33,998 nt of DNA, taken from positions 1-33,998 of the forward strand of contig SFCN01000016.1 in NCBI GenBank assembly GCA_004558595.1, given 5' to 3'. Positions 14,451 through 22,616 of this stretch are shown here, in pieces (the stretch's first letter is position 1; each line of letters begins with the position of its first letter). This DNA comes from Phascolarctobacterium sp. (GTDB taxonomy: Bacteria > Bacillota > Negativicutes > Acidaminococcales > Acidaminococcaceae). The notes below the pieces were generated by a model that saw only the letters and a list, made by a program, of their open reading frames with translations, was not told where the DNA came from and ran no database searches. The translations under genes and the position numbers were made by a program.

Positions 14451-17384
14451 TTAATTATTATCTAAATCGAACAGATTGGCAGCGGAGAAGAGGCTACGAA
14501 TGCGAATCTTCGCCGCGCCCAGATTGTCGATATCATCTATTTTAATTTGAGTATAAATCCGTCCGTGCTCCTCCAAAATACGACGGCATTCATCAGCAGT
14601 GATGGCATCGCAGCCGCAGCCGAAGCTAACCAACTGAATCATGTGCATATCGGGATTGTCAGCAACGTATTTAGCAGCAGCATAAAGACGGCTGTGGTAG
14701 GTCCACTGATTGAGCACATGAAGATCCGTGCTTAGCTCCTGAGCCGTCACATGGCTGCTGACCGCATCCTCGCTGACAAGAGCCGCTCCCATGGTGGTGA
14801 TAAGATGGTCGATGCTGTGGTTTACCTTGGGGTCTATATGGTAAGGACGTCCAGCTAGAACCACAATGGGCTTACGCTGCTCCCTCGCAAGAGAAATAAT
14901 CTTTTGGCCACGCTCTTTCACCTGAGCTTCATAAGCATCGTAGGCCGCAAAGGCCGCTTCCACAGCTTGCTTTAGCTCCTGCTTGGTAATATCAGCATAT
15001 TCCTTGCGAAGCATTTCATAAAGCTTTTGCACCAGCACCTTTTTGTGGAGCAGGCCCAAATAATCGAAGAAGAAATGAGCCCTGTCCAAGGCGTGCATAT
15101 TAGCGTGGAGCACCTCAGGATAATAGGCCACCACGGGACAATTATAGCAATTTTCCGTGCCCTGCTCACTAATATTATAGGTCATGCAGGGATAGAAAAT
15201 ATGCTCAACCCCATGATCCAGCAGCCATTTAATATGTCCGTGCATCAGCTTGGCCGGATAGCATACAGTGTCGCTGGGAATGGTGTTTTGCCCCATACGA
15301 TAAATATTCTTATCTTCAATGGGACTGGTCACCACCTTAAAGCCTAAATGGTTCAACAGCCCCTGCCAGAAGGGCAGCAGCTCGTACATGTTAAGGCCCA
15401 TGGGAATGCCCATAAGCCCTCGCCTAGGCTCTTCATTATTGGGCAAAGACTTGAGCAGTTCCAGCTTTTGACGGTATAAATTAAGGTCATCCTTGGGCGC
15501 CATATGAGTAATGGGCCGCTCGCAGCGGTTGCCGCTAATAAAGCGTTTGCCACTGGCAAAAATATTGATGGTTAAATGGCAATGGTTATTGCAGAGGCCA
15601 CAGGTTACGCCCTTCACATTATGTTGAAAGGTCTTTAGCTCTGCTAGCTTGATAATAGCGCTGGGCTTGGGATTATCCTTAAAGCGGCGCTGGGCGTACA
15701 GAGCCGCGCCATAGGCGCCCATAAGGCCTGCGATATTGGGACGCACCACGTTGAGTCCCATTTCCTGCTCGAAGGCGCGCAGCACGCAATCGTTAAGGAA
15801 GGTCCCCCCTTGAACGACAATATGCTTACCAATAGCCTCCTTGCTACCGGGACGAATCACCTTGTAGAGAGCGTTTTTCACGATACTAATGGACAGACCG
15901 GCACTGATATTGGCCACGGAAGCCCCATCCTTTTGGGCCTGCTTAACGCTGCTGTTCATGAAAACGGTGCAGCGACTACCTAAATCCACAGGCATATCGG
16001 CAAAAAGACCTATCTTGGCGAATTCCTCGGCACTATAGCCTAGAATTTCGGCGAAGGTCTGCAAGAAGCTGCCACAGCCGCTGGAGCAGGCCTCATTTAA
16101 AAAGATATTATCAATGGCTCCATTATGAATCTTAAGGCACTTCATATCCTGACCACCGATGTCCAGAATAAAGTCCACCTCGGGCTCCAGATAATGAGCC
16201 GCATAAAAATGAGCCATGGTCTCTACAATGCCATAGTCCATGCCGAAGGCATGGCGAATCAAATCCTCGCCGTAGCCTGTTACAGCACCGGCTAGAAGCT
16301 GGCAGTGAGGATATTTTTCATAAAAGCTCGTGAGATAATCCCGCACAGCGACCACGGGATTCCCCTTATTGCTTTGATAGAAGGAGTCTAAAAGCTCCCC
16401 GTTAGGACTCATCACCGCTATTTTAATGGTCGTACTACCGGAGTCAATGCCGATAAAGGCTTCGCTGGCATTTTCAGGGGTAGAAATAATAACGGAGTCC
16501 TGCAGATGTCGCTGATGGAACTCTTCATATTCTGCTTCATTCTGAAAAAGAGGTGCTAGATGCTCGAAGGTATGCTCCTTAATCGCTACCTCCAGCTTCG
16601 CCGGGAGGCTAGCGAAATCCACGTCGTGCTCAGCGCAGAAGGCCGCGCCCATAGCCACATAAAAAAGGCTGTTTGCGGGACACTGGCCCTTAATGCCTAA
16701 AATACTGTCAAAGCTGTCGCGTAGGCAGCTCATGAAGGTCAGGGGCCCACCTAAATAAAGCACCTCGCCCTCAATGGGCCGGCCCTTGGCCAGGCCTGTG
16801 ACGGCTTGGCTGGCCACTGCGTGGAAGATGCTAGCGGCCAAATCGCTTTTGGCCGCACCTTGATTGAGCAGTGGCTGAATGTCGCTCTTGGCGAAAACGC
16901 CACAGCGACTAGCTATGGTATAGCTAGTCGTAGCCTGCTGGGCCAGCTCATTCATTCGGTCCGTCTCCACATTGAGCAGGGCGGCCATTTGGTCTATAAA
17001 AGCGCCGGTGCCACCGGCGCAACTATCGTTCATACGTGCATCGAAATGACGGCCTAAAAAGAGGATTTTAGCGTCCTCACCACCAAGCTCAATCACAGCA
17101 TCGGTGCCGGGATGGAGCTTTTCGGTACAGATTTTTTCCGCAAAAACCTCCTGCACGAACTGAATGCCGCAGCTTTCGGCGATGCCGATGCCGGCGCTGC
17201 CGCTGATGGCTAAGCGAGCTGTGCGGAGGGTGGGAAATTTAGCCATTAGCTCCTTGTGTAACTCTAGTATTCTAGCAGCGATTTGGCTGTAGTGGCGCTG
17301 ATATTTGCTGAAAAGCAAATTCCCCGCATCATCCAGAACAGCGATCTTGATTGTGGTGCTGCCAATATCTAAACCTATCTGCAT
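14451..17384 (-). CDS. Double-domain 2-hydroxyacyl-CoA dehydratase activase-related protein (BcrAD/BadFG + DUF2229)
   Basis: 977 residues containing two ASKHA-type activase domains in tandem. Domain 1 (about 1-255) starts QIGLDIGSTTIKIAVLD, with cysteines at 122 (CAGGTGAF) and 161 (SRCGVFAKSD). Domain 2 (about 310-575) starts FIGIDSGSTTIKIAVM, with cysteines 433/437 (CSSGCGSF) and 472 (SRCTVFMNSS). The paired cysteines are where HgdC-type activases hold a bridging [4Fe-4S] cluster for ATP-driven electron injection. The remainder is DUF2229-like, with many cysteines (GVTCGLCNNHCHL, NCYNCPVVAYYP, VSFGCGCDAI). No true dehydratase subunits are adjacent, so the partner is unknown. The start at 17384 lies shortly after a good promoter. 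Confidence 0.88.
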   Translation of the reverse strand: MQIGLDIGSTTIKIAVLDDAGNLLFSKYQRHYSQIAARILELHKELMAKFPTLRTARLAISGSAGIGIAESCGIQFVQEVFAEKICTEKLHPGTDAVIELGGEDAKILFLGRHFDARMNDSCAGGTGAFIDQMAALLNVETDRMNELAQQATTSYTIASRCGVFAKSDIQPLLNQGAAKSDLAASIFHAVASQAVTGLAKGRPIEGEVLYLGGPLTFMSCLRDSFDSILGIKGQCPANSLFYVAMGAAFCAEHDVDFASLPAKLEVAIKEHTFEHLAPLFQNEAEYEEFHQRHLQDSVIISTPENASEAFIGIDSGSTTIKIAVMSPNGELLDSFYQSNKGNPVVAVRDYLTSFYEKYPHCQLLAGAVTGYGEDLIRHAFGMDYGIVETMAHFYAAHYLEPEVDFILDIGGQDMKCLKIHNGAIDNIFLNEACSSGCGSFLQTFAEILGYSAEEFAKIGLFADMPVDLGSRCTVFMNSSVKQAQKDGASVANISAGLSISIVKNALYKVIRPGSKEAIGKHIVVQGGTFLNDCVLRAFEQEMGLNVVRPNIAGLMGAYGAALYAQRRFKDNPKPSAIIKLAELKTFQHNVKGVTCGLCNNHCHLTINIFASGKRFISGNRCERPITHMAPKDDLNLYRQKLELLKSLPNNEEPRRGLMGIPMGLNMYELLPFWQGLLNHLGFKVVTSPIEDKNIYRMGQNTIPSDTVCYPAKLMHGHIKWLLDHGVEHIFYPCMTYNISEQGTENCYNCPVVAYYPEVLHANMHALDRAHFFFDYLGLLHKKVLVQKLYEMLRKEYADITKQELKQAVEAAFAAYDAYEAQVKERGQKIISLAREQRKPIVVLAGRPYHIDPKVNHSIDHLITTMGAALVSEDAVSSHVTAQELSTDLHVLNQWTYHSRLYAAAKYVADNPDMHMIQLVSFGCGCDAITADECRRILEEHGRIYTQIKIDDIDNLGAAKIRIRSLFSAANLFDLDNN

Positions 17385-17436
17385 AGTAACCTCCGTAAGC
17401 TGAATTAAAGCTGAAATCCATAATTATTCATCTTAT

Positions 17437-17465
17437 ATTGTAATACTTTAATGCAGAATAGTAAA
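17437..17465 (-). promoter_or_regulatory. Promoter of the activase unit
   Basis: On the minus strand TTTACT (17460-17465), a 17-nt spacer and TACAAT (17437-17442), about 50 nt upstream of the start codon. Confidence 0.68.
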
Positions 17466-17527
17466 AGGCTTAGGAAGTATAAAAAGTAAAAAAAGTGAAA
17501 ACTTTTTGGAATGCTGTAGCCTGAGAC

Positions 17528-17563
17528 AAAAACAAATCAGCCTTGCAGAGATTAAAGCAGGCT
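17528..17563 (-). terminator. Possible terminator of the DUF554 gene
   Basis: On the minus strand AGCCTGC (17557-17563) pairs with GCAAGGCT (17539-17546) with a one-base bulge. GATTTGTTTTTG follows. The stem overlaps the stop codon of the gene, so confidence is moderate. Confidence 0.5.
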
Positions 17564-18244
17564 CTTCGCGAGATTAACCAAGGCGTAAAAAAAAGGTGGT
17601 ACAAGTAAAGCAGGTAGCATATTCAAGGTTTTGCAATCCCTGATTTGCAAAATTCCCAGACCTGAGCTCATGAGGAAAATACCGCCTAGAACGGAAATCT
17701 CGCCCATTAGAGCAGGAGTCATATAGGGAGCGATAAAGCCTGCGAAAAGGTAGATACTTCCCTGCCAACAAAAGAGCACCAGCGCGGCCAAGGCGATGCC
17801 AATGCCATAGGCTGAGGAAAGAATAATGGAGGACACAAAATCCAGAGTAGCATTGGTAAAAAGATAAGTATTATTACCATTTAAGCGACTTTCGATGGGT
17901 CCCAAAATGGACAAGGTGCCGATGCAAAAGAGCAAGATAGCCGTGGAGAGACCCTCCGCCAGCTTGGAGCCACCCTTGGCCTTTTCCAAAAGGCCGTGGA
18001 ATTTACCATCTAAATCAAGCCGCGTGCCAATAATCGTGCCGATAGCGATGCTAGCGATGAACAGGACCGGATAGGTCACCTTGGGCATATTGCTCACAAA
18101 GGCATTAGCCCCCAGGCCCACCGTAGCTAAGCCCAGACCGTCAAACAACGCTTTTTTATATTTTTCATCAATGCCCCGGCTAACAAAGCTGCCAATTACG
18201 GAGCCAGTCAAAATACAGCTAACGTTTACGATTGTACCTAACAT
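17552..18244 (-). CDS. DUF554 family membrane protein
   Basis: 230-residue integral membrane protein matching DUF554 (YdfK/YqgA-like). The N-terminus MLGTIVNVSCILTGSVIGSF is typical, followed by about six to seven hydrophobic helices with Gly-rich segments (SIAIGTIIGTRLDLDGK; LGGIFLMSSGLGILQIRDC). The function of the family is unknown; a transporter-like role is often assumed. The start has an AGGAG site. The gene is alone on this strand between the activase unit and a divergent exported-protein gene, with which it shares a ~125-nt intergenic region. Confidence 0.9.
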   Translation of the reverse strand: MLGTIVNVSCILTGSVIGSFVSRGIDEKYKKALFDGLGLATVGLGANAFVSNMPKVTYPVLFIASIAIGTIIGTRLDLDGKFHGLLEKAKGGSKLAEGLSTAILLFCIGTLSILGPIESRLNGNNTYLFTNATLDFVSSIILSSAYGIGIALAALVLFCWQGSIYLFAGFIAPYMTPALMGEISVLGGIFLMSSGLGILQIRDCKTLNMLPALLVPPFFYALVNLAKSLL

Positions 18245-18297
18245 TCTCTATCTCTCCTACCATCCTACGAATTTACTAATTATTTGCAAATTGATTC

Positions 18298-18326
18298 TTT
18301 ACAATCATCTAGATATTGTATACCAT
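18298..18326 (+). promoter_or_regulatory. Putative promoter of the exported protein gene
   Basis: TTTACA (18298-18303), a 17-nt spacer and TACCAT (18321-18326). An overlapping alternative is TTGATT with TATTGT. Both are imperfect. Confidence 0.4.
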
Positions 18327-18370
18327 ATTATTAGAAATTGCAAAAGAAAAACGCAGGAGGTGTATCGTAT

Positions 18371-18991
18371 ATGTTCAAGAAAACCCTGCTCGCCCTTTCC
18401 CTGTGCCTAGCCGTAAGCGCTACAGCCTTCGCTGCTGTTACCGAAAAGAAGGAAAGCGGTGACAAATACCAAGTCTCCTATCCCGTCTTCACCCTGAAAA
18501 AAGCTAAGGCTGCCCAACGCATTAATGATGACATTCTGGCCATGGTTACCAAAACTAAGGAACTGGCCCAAAGCTCTCACCCCACCTATGTGGCAGTGGG
18601 TACCAATTATGAAATCATCAGCGAAAACGATAAATACATTTGCATCATCTTCACCACCTGGGATAATATGGGTGGCGCTCACGGCATGTATCACGACCAT
18701 GGTATTGTTTACGATGCTAAAAGCGGCAAGCGTCTGCCCTATACCAAGTTTGCCAAAGCCATCAAAGGCGAAGCTCTTTATGATGGCATCGCCAACCGGC
18801 AGTTTAAGGTTTATGTATCTGACCTAGCCACCCCATCCGATGCGCCCTTCCTGAAATACATTAAGAAGGATGCCTTCAATGTCAGCAAGGACTACATCAT
18901 CAAAAACGGCAAGGTCTATCTCATGTATCCTCCCTATGAGCTGGATTGCTACGCCGCCGGCACCACCTATGTGGAGCTCCCCAAAAAATAG
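18371..18991 (+). CDS. Exported DUF3298/DUF4163-like protein
   Basis: 206 residues with a clear signal peptide: FKK, a hydrophobic LLALSLCLAVSATAF core, and probable cleavage after AFA at about residue 22. The mature part resembles RsiV/DUF3298-type extracytoplasmic domains. A first part reads YQVSYPVFTLKKAK and INDDILAMV, then comes GGAHGMYHDHGIVYDAKSGKR, the equivalent of the 'GGAH..' and tGk motifs of DUF3298, and finally YLMYPPYELDCYAAGTTYVEL. No anti-sigma or membrane segment is attached, so it is a free periplasmic or secreted domain of unknown role. The start at 18371 is chosen because AGGAGGTG precedes it and the signal peptide begins there; the frame extends to 18338 without support. 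Confidence 0.82.
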   Translation: MFKKTLLALSLCLAVSATAFAAVTEKKESGDKYQVSYPVFTLKKAKAAQRINDDILAMVTKTKELAQSSHPTYVAVGTNYEIISENDKYICIIFTTWDNMGGAHGMYHDHGIVYDAKSGKRLPYTKFAKAIKGEALYDGIANRQFKVYVSDLATPSDAPFLKYIKKDAFNVSKDYIIKNGKVYLMYPPYELDCYAAGTTYVELPKK

Positions 18992-19015
18992 GCTTCTTAC
19001 TACATAAAGTACAAA

Positions 19016-19073
19016 AACAGCTAGCCCTGACGCAAGCGTTATGCAAGCACCACAGCTAGCTGTTATTTATTTT
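19016..19073 (+). terminator. Terminator after the exported protein gene
   Basis: AACAGCTAG (19016-19024) pairs with CTAGCTGTT (19056-19064) around a structured loop, followed by the T-rich ATTTATTTT. Confidence 0.65.
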
Positions 19074-19096
19074 AATTTAAAACTATTTGTCATGCT

Positions 19097-19123
19097 ATTC
19101 CTGCCGCGAAACACGGCAGGAAT
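19097..19123. other. Perfect 10-bp hairpin at the 3' end of the upp-deaminase unit
   Basis: ATTCCTGCCG (19097-19106) pairs with CGGCAGGAAT (19114-19123). It lies just after the deaminase stop on the minus strand but lacks an adjacent T run, so it is either a weak terminator or a transcript-stabilising hairpin. Confidence 0.55.
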
Positions 19124-19133
19124 AAACGTTTGT

Positions 19134-19592
19134 CTATCCTTTGTGAAAAATCTCGATTTCAATGCCACTGGCCTGCATCATATCCTCTGCCAGCTTATCG
19201 GGATAAGGATTGGCATAGACAATGCGCTTAATACCCGCATTGATTAGGATTTTCGTACATACCACGCAGGGCTGATGGGTACAATACAGGGTGCCACCGT
19301 TCACGGATACACCGTGATAAGCAGCCTGCACCACCGCATTTTGCTCCGCATGAATACCACGGCACAGCTCATGATTCTTGCCTGAGGGCACCTTAAGCTG
19401 CTCACGCAGGCAGCCTACCTCACTGCAGTGGGGTAAATCCTTAGGCGTACCATTGTAGCCCGTAGCCACAATTTGGCGATTTTTCACAATCACAGCACCC
19501 ACACTGCGGCGCAAGCAGGTGGAGCGCTTGGAAACCACAGTAGCGATTTCCATAAAATATTCGTCCCAGCTGGGACGTTCCAGCTCGCTCAT
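19134..19592 (-). CDS. dCMP deaminase (ComE operon protein 2-like)
   Basis: 152-residue zinc-dependent deaminase converting dCMP to dUMP for thymidylate synthesis. The zinc and catalytic motifs are HAE at residues 81-83 and PCVVC (cysteines 109 and 112); the substrate-loop segment ATGYNGTPKDLPHC is intact, as is the CLRRSVGAVIV stretch. The start at 19592 lies four bases after the upp stop with AAGG nearby; the longer frame overlaps upp. Cotranscription with upp and glyA links pyrimidine salvage, one-carbon supply and dTMP synthesis. Confidence 0.93.
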   Translation of the reverse strand: MSELERPSWDEYFMEIATVVSKRSTCLRRSVGAVIVKNRQIVATGYNGTPKDLPHCSEVGCLREQLKVPSGKNHELCRGIHAEQNAVVQAAYHGVSVNGGTLYCTHQPCVVCTKILINAGIKRIVYANPYPDKLAEDMMQASGIEIEIFHKG

Positions 19593-19596
19593 AGCC

Positions 19597-20217
19597 TTAG
19601 ACCGTACCAAAAATACGGTCGCCGGCATCGCCCAAGCCAGGCACGATATAGCCCTTTTCGTTCAGGTGGTCGTCCAGGGCTGCAGCAATAATAGGCACAT
19701 CCGGATGGGCCTCGTTCAGGCGTTTAACGCCCTCAGGAGCGGCTACTAAGCACATAAAGGTAATATTCTTCAGGCCACGCTTCTTCAGCTGATTAATGGC
19801 AGCCACAGCGCTACCACCAGTTGCCAGCATGGGGTCAACCACAATATTATAAGCGTTCAAATCCTTAGGAATCTTGCAATAATATTCCACAGGCTCCAAT
19901 GTTTCCTCATCCCGAGCCATGCCGATGGGGCCCACATTGGCCTCAGGCAGCACGCTGAGCACACCCTCTAAAAAGCCCAAGCCTGCGCGCAGGATGGGAA
20001 TAACATTCACCGTACCCTTAATGCTATGGCCAATAGTCTCAGCCAAGGGAGTGGTTACAGGATGTGTTTCCAGAGGAATATTCTTGGTGGCTTCAAAGGT
20101 TAGCAGCATAGCAACCTCGCCAATAACTCTACGGAAGGTAGGGCAATTGGTGTTCAGGTCACGCAAAACGCTCATTTTTACTTGTAGAAGCGGATGATGA
20201 ACAACTGTAATCTGCAT
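19597..20217 (-). CDS. upp: Uracil phosphoribosyltransferase
   Basis: 206 residues, normal family length. Converts uracil and PRPP to UMP. The PRPP-binding loop is VDPMLATGGSA (residues 127-137), and the ILRAGLG stretch near residue 75 and the C-terminal GLGDAGDRIFGT signature are intact. AAAGGAC precedes the ATG. A CTGGAG/CTCCAG hairpin lies in the 59-nt gap after glyA and may partly separate the two genes. Confidence 0.97.
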   Translation of the reverse strand: MQITVVHHPLLQVKMSVLRDLNTNCPTFRRVIGEVAMLLTFEATKNIPLETHPVTTPLAETIGHSIKGTVNVIPILRAGLGFLEGVLSVLPEANVGPIGMARDEETLEPVEYYCKIPKDLNAYNIVVDPMLATGGSAVAAINQLKKRGLKNITFMCLVAAPEGVKRLNEAHPDVPIIAAALDDHLNEKGYIVPGLGDAGDRIFGTV

Positions 20218-20276
20218 AATAAGCGTCCTTTCTTATCTAAAATTCCTGGAGCAGCCACAGCGACTACTCCAGCTTA

Positions 20277-21530
20277 TTATTGAATATTGGGATACATGGG
20301 ATATTTAGCGCACAAAGCAGCTACCCGCTTAGCAGCCTCAGCATGCTTAACTGCATCGGTAGGATTGTTCAGCACCAGACCCATAATGGCTGCAACCTCT
20401 TTGAAGTCCTCCTCCTTGAAGCCACGAGTAGTAGCAGCAGGAGTGCCCAAACGAATACCACTGGTTACAAAGGGGCTAGCAGGATCGAAGGGAATGGTAT
20501 TCTTGTTGCAGGTAATGCCAACCGCATCCAGCAGATGCTCTGCTTCCTTACCGGTCAGGTTCTTATTACGCACATCCACCAGAATCAAATGGTTATCAGT
20601 GCCACCGCTTACTAGACGGAAGCCCTCGGCCTCCAGACCCTCAGCGAAAGCCTTAGCGTTCTTCACGATATTAGCTTGATATTCCTTGAATTCAGGCTTC
20701 AGAGCTTCGCCAAAAGCAACCGCCTTGGCAGCGATAATGTGCATCAAGGGACCGCCCTGCAGACCGGGGAACACAGCCTTATTAATCTTTTTAGCATATT
20801 CCTCGTTATTGGTCAGGATAATGCCACCGCGAGGACCACGCAGAGTCTTATGAGTAGTGGTGGTAACGAAATCCGCATAGGGAACCGGAGACGGATGCAG
20901 ACCTGCCGCTACAAGACCAGCTATATGAGCCATATCTACTAAAAGCATAGCGCCATTTTCATGGGCGATCTTAGCGATGCGCTCGAAGTCGATGATACGA
21001 GGATATGCGCTAGCGCCTGCTACAACCAGCTTCGGTTTGCATTCCTTCACCTTAGCCTCCAAGGCCTCGTAATCCAGCATCTCGGTTTCCGGGTTTACGC
21101 CGTAGTGTACCACATTGTAGTAGGTACCGGAGATGTTAACCGGAGATCCGTGGGACAGATGGCCACCTTGGGATAAATCCATACCCATCATGGTGTCACC
21201 GGGCTTTAAGAAAGCGAAATAAATGGTCATATTGGTGCTTGCGCCACAGTGGGGCTGCACATTGGCGAATTTAGCGCCAAAAAGCTTCTTAGCGCGCTCA
21301 ATGGCCAGGGTTTCTACCTTGTCCACATATTCACAGCCACCATAATAACGATGTCCGGGGTAGCCCTCGGCATATTTATTGGTGAGGATGGTGCCCATGG
21401 CCTCCATTACCGCAGGAGTAACGAAGTTCTCAGAGGCGATCAGTTCGATTTTGTTGCGTTGACGGTTGAGCTCCTCGTGGATAATCCCATCAATTTCGGG
21501 GTCAACCACAGCCAATTTTTCCAGATTCAT
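20277..21530 (-). CDS. glyA: Serine hydroxymethyltransferase
   Basis: 417-residue PLP enzyme interconverting serine plus tetrahydrofolate with glycine plus 5,10-methylene-tetrahydrofolate. The PLP lysine is Lys228 in VTTTTHKTLRGPRGG. SENFVTPAVMEAMG and YAEGYPGHRYYGGCEYVD near the N-terminus are canonical, as is DMAHIAGLVAAG. A GGAGGG site precedes the ATG. It is cytoplasmic and sits in a housekeeping string after ywlG. The main source of one-carbon units, it competes with the serine dehydratase encoded upstream in this window for serine. Confidence 0.97.
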   Translation of the reverse strand: MNLEKLAVVDPEIDGIIHEELNRQRNKIELIASENFVTPAVMEAMGTILTNKYAEGYPGHRYYGGCEYVDKVETLAIERAKKLFGAKFANVQPHCGASTNMTIYFAFLKPGDTMMGMDLSQGGHLSHGSPVNISGTYYNVVHYGVNPETEMLDYEALEAKVKECKPKLVVAGASAYPRIIDFERIAKIAHENGAMLLVDMAHIAGLVAAGLHPSPVPYADFVTTTTHKTLRGPRGGIILTNNEEYAKKINKAVFPGLQGGPLMHIIAAKAVAFGEALKPEFKEYQANIVKNAKAFAEGLEAEGFRLVSGGTDNHLILVDVRNKNLTGKEAEHLLDAVGITCNKNTIPFDPASPFVTSGIRLGTPAATTRGFKEEDFKEVAAIMGLVLNNPTDAVKHAEAAKRVAALCAKYPMYPNIQ

Positions 21531-21568
21531 TGTAAGTCCCTCCTAAAATAAATAAAACAAATGGCGTA

Positions 21569-22123
21569 TTATGGGCGATTCTCCTCATAACATGCCCTAG
21601 GACCGCCTACTAATGGCGGTCTTGTCTTGGCGGCAGTCAACACTGCTTCGCCAATTTTTTTATATTGCAGACGCACAGGCACAGCCACTCTTTTCAAGTG
21701 CATGCCAATTAACGTCTGACCAATATCCAATCCCAAATGAGCCACAACTCGCTCCACCATGACGGGCTGAGCGAAGTTTTCATAGGCCGCTGTGCCCATA
21801 GCGCCACCAGCGTGAGCGATGGGGCGCACGGTCACCTCATCAAAGCTATAGCGCTCCTGACAGGGAGCATCAATAACAAGGGAACGGTTCAAATGCTCGC
21901 AGCATTGTACAGCCAAGAAGAGCCCGTGTGCATCACACACAGCCTTGAGGGCCTTAAACATGGCTACGGCAACCTCGCTGCTACCACCGGTACCGATTTT
22001 GTTTCCCAAAACCTCGCTGGTGCTGCAGCCCACAACAAAAATTTGTCCCCGGCGTGGCTTCGCCACACCGATAAGCTCCTCCGCGGCAGCGGTGAGCTCC
22101 CTTACAATTGTAGTAACTTCCAT
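21569..22123 (-). CDS. UPF0340 / DUF436 family protein (YwlG-like)
   Basis: 184 residues of the TIGR01440 family. Family-like segments are GQIFVVGCSTSEVLGNKIGTGGSSEVA, here spanning about residues 26-53, AVQCCEHLNRSLV, and HLGLDIGQTLIGMHLKRVAVPVR near the end. Function is unknown, but the gene is conserved beside rpiB and glyA in many Bacillota. Two start codons are possible; the second (22123) has GAAGG at a normal distance, while the first (22129) is too close to it. Confidence 0.9.
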   Translation of the reverse strand: MEVTTIVRELTAAAEELIGVAKPRRGQIFVVGCSTSEVLGNKIGTGGSSEVAVAMFKALKAVCDAHGLFLAVQCCEHLNRSLVIDAPCQERYSFDEVTVRPIAHAGGAMGTAAYENFAQPVMVERVVAHLGLDIGQTLIGMHLKRVAVPVRLQYKKIGEAVLTAAKTRPPLVGGPRACYEENRP

Positions 22124-22137
22124 AGCCATACCTTCTA

Positions 22138-22581
22138 TTATTTTTCTAACGCCATAATTTTATCGACACGTCTTTGATGACGGCCGCCGGCGAATTCAGT
22201 CTCCAGCCAAGTATCGGTAATCATCTCGGCTAAGCCCACGCCGGTGGTGCGCTCACCCATGCAAAGCACGTTAGCGTTATTGTGCTCGCGGCTCATTTTC
22301 GCAGAGAAAACATCGGCGCACAGGGCAGCGCGAATGCCCTTGCATTTATTAGCAGCAATGGAAATGCCAATACCGGTGCCGCAGATCAGAATACCGCGCT
22401 CAGCGCCGCTTTCGCCACCGGTAATGTCCTTGCATAGCTTTTCGGCAAAATCAGGATAATCGACGCTATCCTCGCTATAGGTGCCGTGATCAACAATTTC
22501 AATACCCTTTTCAGTCAAATACTTCTTGATGTGCTCCTTCAGATGGAAGCCTCCGTGGTCGCAAGCCATGGCAATTTTCAT
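22138..22581 (-). CDS. rpiB: Ribose-5-phosphate isomerase B
   Basis: 147 residues of the RpiB/LacAB family. Catalyses ribose-5-phosphate/ribulose-5-phosphate isomerisation. The N-terminus MKIAMACDHGGFHLKEHI is canonical, the catalytic cysteine lies in ILICGTGIGISIAANK, and SREHNNANVLCMGERTTG is conserved. GAGGAGGG precedes the ATG. It is part of the sua5-rpiB-ywlG-glyA string typical of Bacillota. Confidence 0.96.
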   Translation of the reverse strand: MKIAMACDHGGFHLKEHIKKYLTEKGIEIVDHGTYSEDSVDYPDFAEKLCKDITGGESGAERGILICGTGIGISIAANKCKGIRAALCADVFSAKMSREHNNANVLCMGERTTGVGLAEMITDTWLETEFAGGRHQRRVDKIMALEK

Positions 22582-22616
22582 AGTAAAGCCCTCCTCGACA
22601 GAGTTATTATTAGCTA

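Noticed and set aside
13193..14460. Frameshifted pseudogene of the giant activase
   Set aside because: The second gene has its own strong ribosome-binding site and an intact frame, so a genuine two-gene arrangement is more likely.
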